Below, piece by piece: positions 62,863 through 64,000 of a stretch of 64,000 nucleotides of DNA. The position numbers were made by a program, and so were the translations under genes. How positions within the stretch are numbered: position 1 is the first letter of the stretch; every line of letters starts with the position of its first letter. The DNA is from Porphyromonas gulae DSM 15663. GTDB taxonomy: Bacteria > Bacteroidota > Bacteroidia > Bacteroidales > Porphyromonadaceae. The stretch lies in assembly GCF_000378065.1 (NCBI RefSeq), contig NZ_KB899151.1, forward strand, positions 1 to 64,000, given 5' to 3'. The notes below the pieces were generated by a model. The model was not told the origin of the DNA. It did no database searches and saw only the letters and a program-made list of their open reading frames with translations.

Positions 62863-64000
62863 TTATAGGGTCCCTCCACCGGCTTTTTTCTGTCCGGCTT
62901 TCCTTTTCTGTTCGCGTTCTTTCGCTCGCTCTTTACGTTCTCGCTCGCGCTGACGAAGTTTCTCTTTCCGCTCACGTTCTTTTTCTTTGAGCTTCTGCTT
63001 GCGTTCCTTCTGCTTGAGACGTTGCTCCTTGAGCTTGTCACGACGGGCTTTGTCTCGTTCTTTTTCCCGTGCTTTCAGCTCTCGCTTGCGATCGCGCTCC
63101 TTCTCACGCTTGGCCTTTTCGAGTGCTTTCTTTTCGTCCTTCTCGTTTTGTGCACGCTCTTTGGCCAGCCGCTGAATCTGCTCTACCGAGACGTCTTTGC
63201 CTTCTTGCTGCTTGAGCGATGGCAAAGCAGCAGCATCTGAGATCGTATCGGTTGTGGAAGAATCGGCTGCCACAGGCTTGGCTCCGGAGAGGATCTGCTC
63301 TCTATCGATGTCGAAGGTAATGGGAGTAGCAGTCATGATGCTGTCCTTGCGCGGTTTGATGGGGACGAGTGGTTTCCCATCTGTGTGGGTCGTACTATCG
63401 CGAGCGGTATCCTCGGTCTCGTCCTTTTCGGACAGGATAGGAGCAGGAGTAGCAGCAGGTTCTATATCCTCCTCCTCTTTGCCGACAGCTTGCGCTCGTC
63501 CGGTCATCTGCTGCCAGCGATCGAGGACGAAAGCCGTCTCGGGCACTTCTTCTTTTGCAAGGAAGGTCATGTATTGACCTACGCTTTTACCCTTGACAAG
63601 CAGCTGGTAATTGTTCTCCGATATGGGGAACAACAGGCTGCTCTCGCCCATCGCACTCATAAATCCGTTCGGAGCGAAAGCATCTTTGATATACTGCCAG
63701 CCCATCCGAGGGGTTGGGAGAGCAGTCATCAGCCACTGGTCGAATGCAGCCACCGTGCTGTGCTCTATTTCCAGCGTTTGCTCCGTGTAGCGGGAGAAAT
63801 TGAATGAGGCAAGGGCAAAGAGCACCCTGTTTTTGTTCAATACACCGGCCGGAGCAAGAAGGATCAGACGGGTACGCTCGAATGATTTGGGCTTTTCAAA
63901 AGGAGGCAAAGAGTCCGGCGATATGTTGGCAGTATCCGAACCGCCCCAACGAATGTCCCAGTCGATACCCGTATAGCCGCCCTGTACGATGGAGCGACCA
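62863..64000 (-). CDS. Hypothetical protein with highly charged C-terminal coiled coil (partial, 5' end outside window)
   Basis: The frame is open to position 64000, so the start is beyond the edge; 378 codons are visible. The visible N-terminal part reads GRSIVQGGYTGIDWDIRWGG.. and continues through FERTRLILLAPAGVL. From about residue 240 of the visible part to the end the sequence is almost only K, R, E, D, Q and L (ERERKEKLRQRERERKERAK), predicting a long single helix or coiled coil. No function recognised. The gene is 24 bp upstream of the hydrolase gene on the same strand. Confidence 0.75.
   Translation of the reverse strand, partial: GRSIVQGGYTGIDWDIRWGGSDTANISPDSLPPFEKPKSFERTRLILLAPAGVLNKNRVLFALASFNFSRYTEQTLEIEHSTVAAFDQWLMTALPTPRMGWQYIKDAFAPNGFMSAMGESSLLFPISENNYQLLVKGKSVGQYMTFLAKEEVPETAFVLDRWQQMTGRAQAVGKEEEDIEPAATPAPILSEKDETEDTARDSTTHTDGKPLVPIKPRKDSIMTATPITFDIDREQILSGAKPVAADSSTTDTISDAAALPSLKQQEGKDVSVEQIQRLAKERAQNEKDEKKALEKAKREKERDRKRELKAREKERDKARRDKLKEQRLKQKERKQKLKEKERERKEKLRQRERERKERAKEREQKRKAGQKKAGGGTL

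Overview
The window reads as a chromosomal segment of Porphyromonas gingivalis or a very close relative such as P. gulae. The basis is an RgpA-type arginine gingipain at the left edge, type IX secretion (T9SS) sorting domains, Bacteroidota promoters of the TAnnTTTG kind, SusC/BtuB-like TonB receptor architecture and the asaccharolytic-anaerobe gene set (4-hydroxybutyrate-type CoA transferase, PiT phosphate transporter, Bacteroidota malate dehydrogenase). The gingipain catalytic domain differs from the well-known W83/ATCC 33277 sequence as I remember it, which favours a divergent strain or P. gulae.

Layout. 1-5300: minus-strand rgpA (cut by the window edge), phosphoglucomutase and recO. 5301-5838: an AT-rich non-coding stretch with a cluster of DnaA-box-like sites. 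5839-9035: a TonB receptor and a small HxH-containing membrane-anchored protein. 9545-16528: a plus-strand run (YeiH family, dgt, dapB, signal peptidase I, a signal peptidase paralogue with both catalytic residues replaced, a WbqC-like protein, a polyprenyl diphosphate synthase). 16637-22217: a minus-strand run (mnmG, uvrC, dtd, MazG-like, deoC, small ORF), with a parS-like site between uvrC and mnmG.

22420-33195 is the accessory island: a type III-B CRISPR-Cas locus, cmr1-cmr2(cas10)-cmr3-cmr4-cmr5-cmr6, then one 1031-residue Cas6-reverse transcriptase-Cas1 fusion, cas2 and a four-repeat array. The first repeat lies inside the 3' end of cas2, so there is no ordinary leader. The island is bracketed by two directly oriented copies of a ~150-bp dispersed repeat. 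Together these genes can be expected to process crRNA (Cas6 domain), cut target RNA (Cmr4), signal through cyclic oligoadenylate (Cas10 GGDD) and acquire spacers from RNA or DNA (RT-Cas1/Cas2). No HD nuclease domain and no CARF effector is visible in the window.

33258-40862: Fic protein, threonylcarbamoyl-AMP synthase, an undecaprenyl-phosphate sugar transferase, ClC channel, MscS channel, TPR protein and a two-TM protein. 40863-44484: an orphan T9SS C-terminal-domain fragment, a 41-bp tandem repeat of palindromes upstream of a DUF6261-type gene, and a gingipain-adhesin-like T9SS protein. 44719-52233: outer-membrane-type proteins, an HU-like protein, PiT transporter and the rpmB-rpmG-DUF4295 ribosomal operon. 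52499-64000: CoA transferase, NAD-dependent epimerase, YitT, DedA, glnS, AI-2E family, malate dehydrogenase, alpha/beta hydrolase lipoprotein and the 3' part of a large charged protein that runs off the right edge. No rRNA or tRNA gene was recognised.
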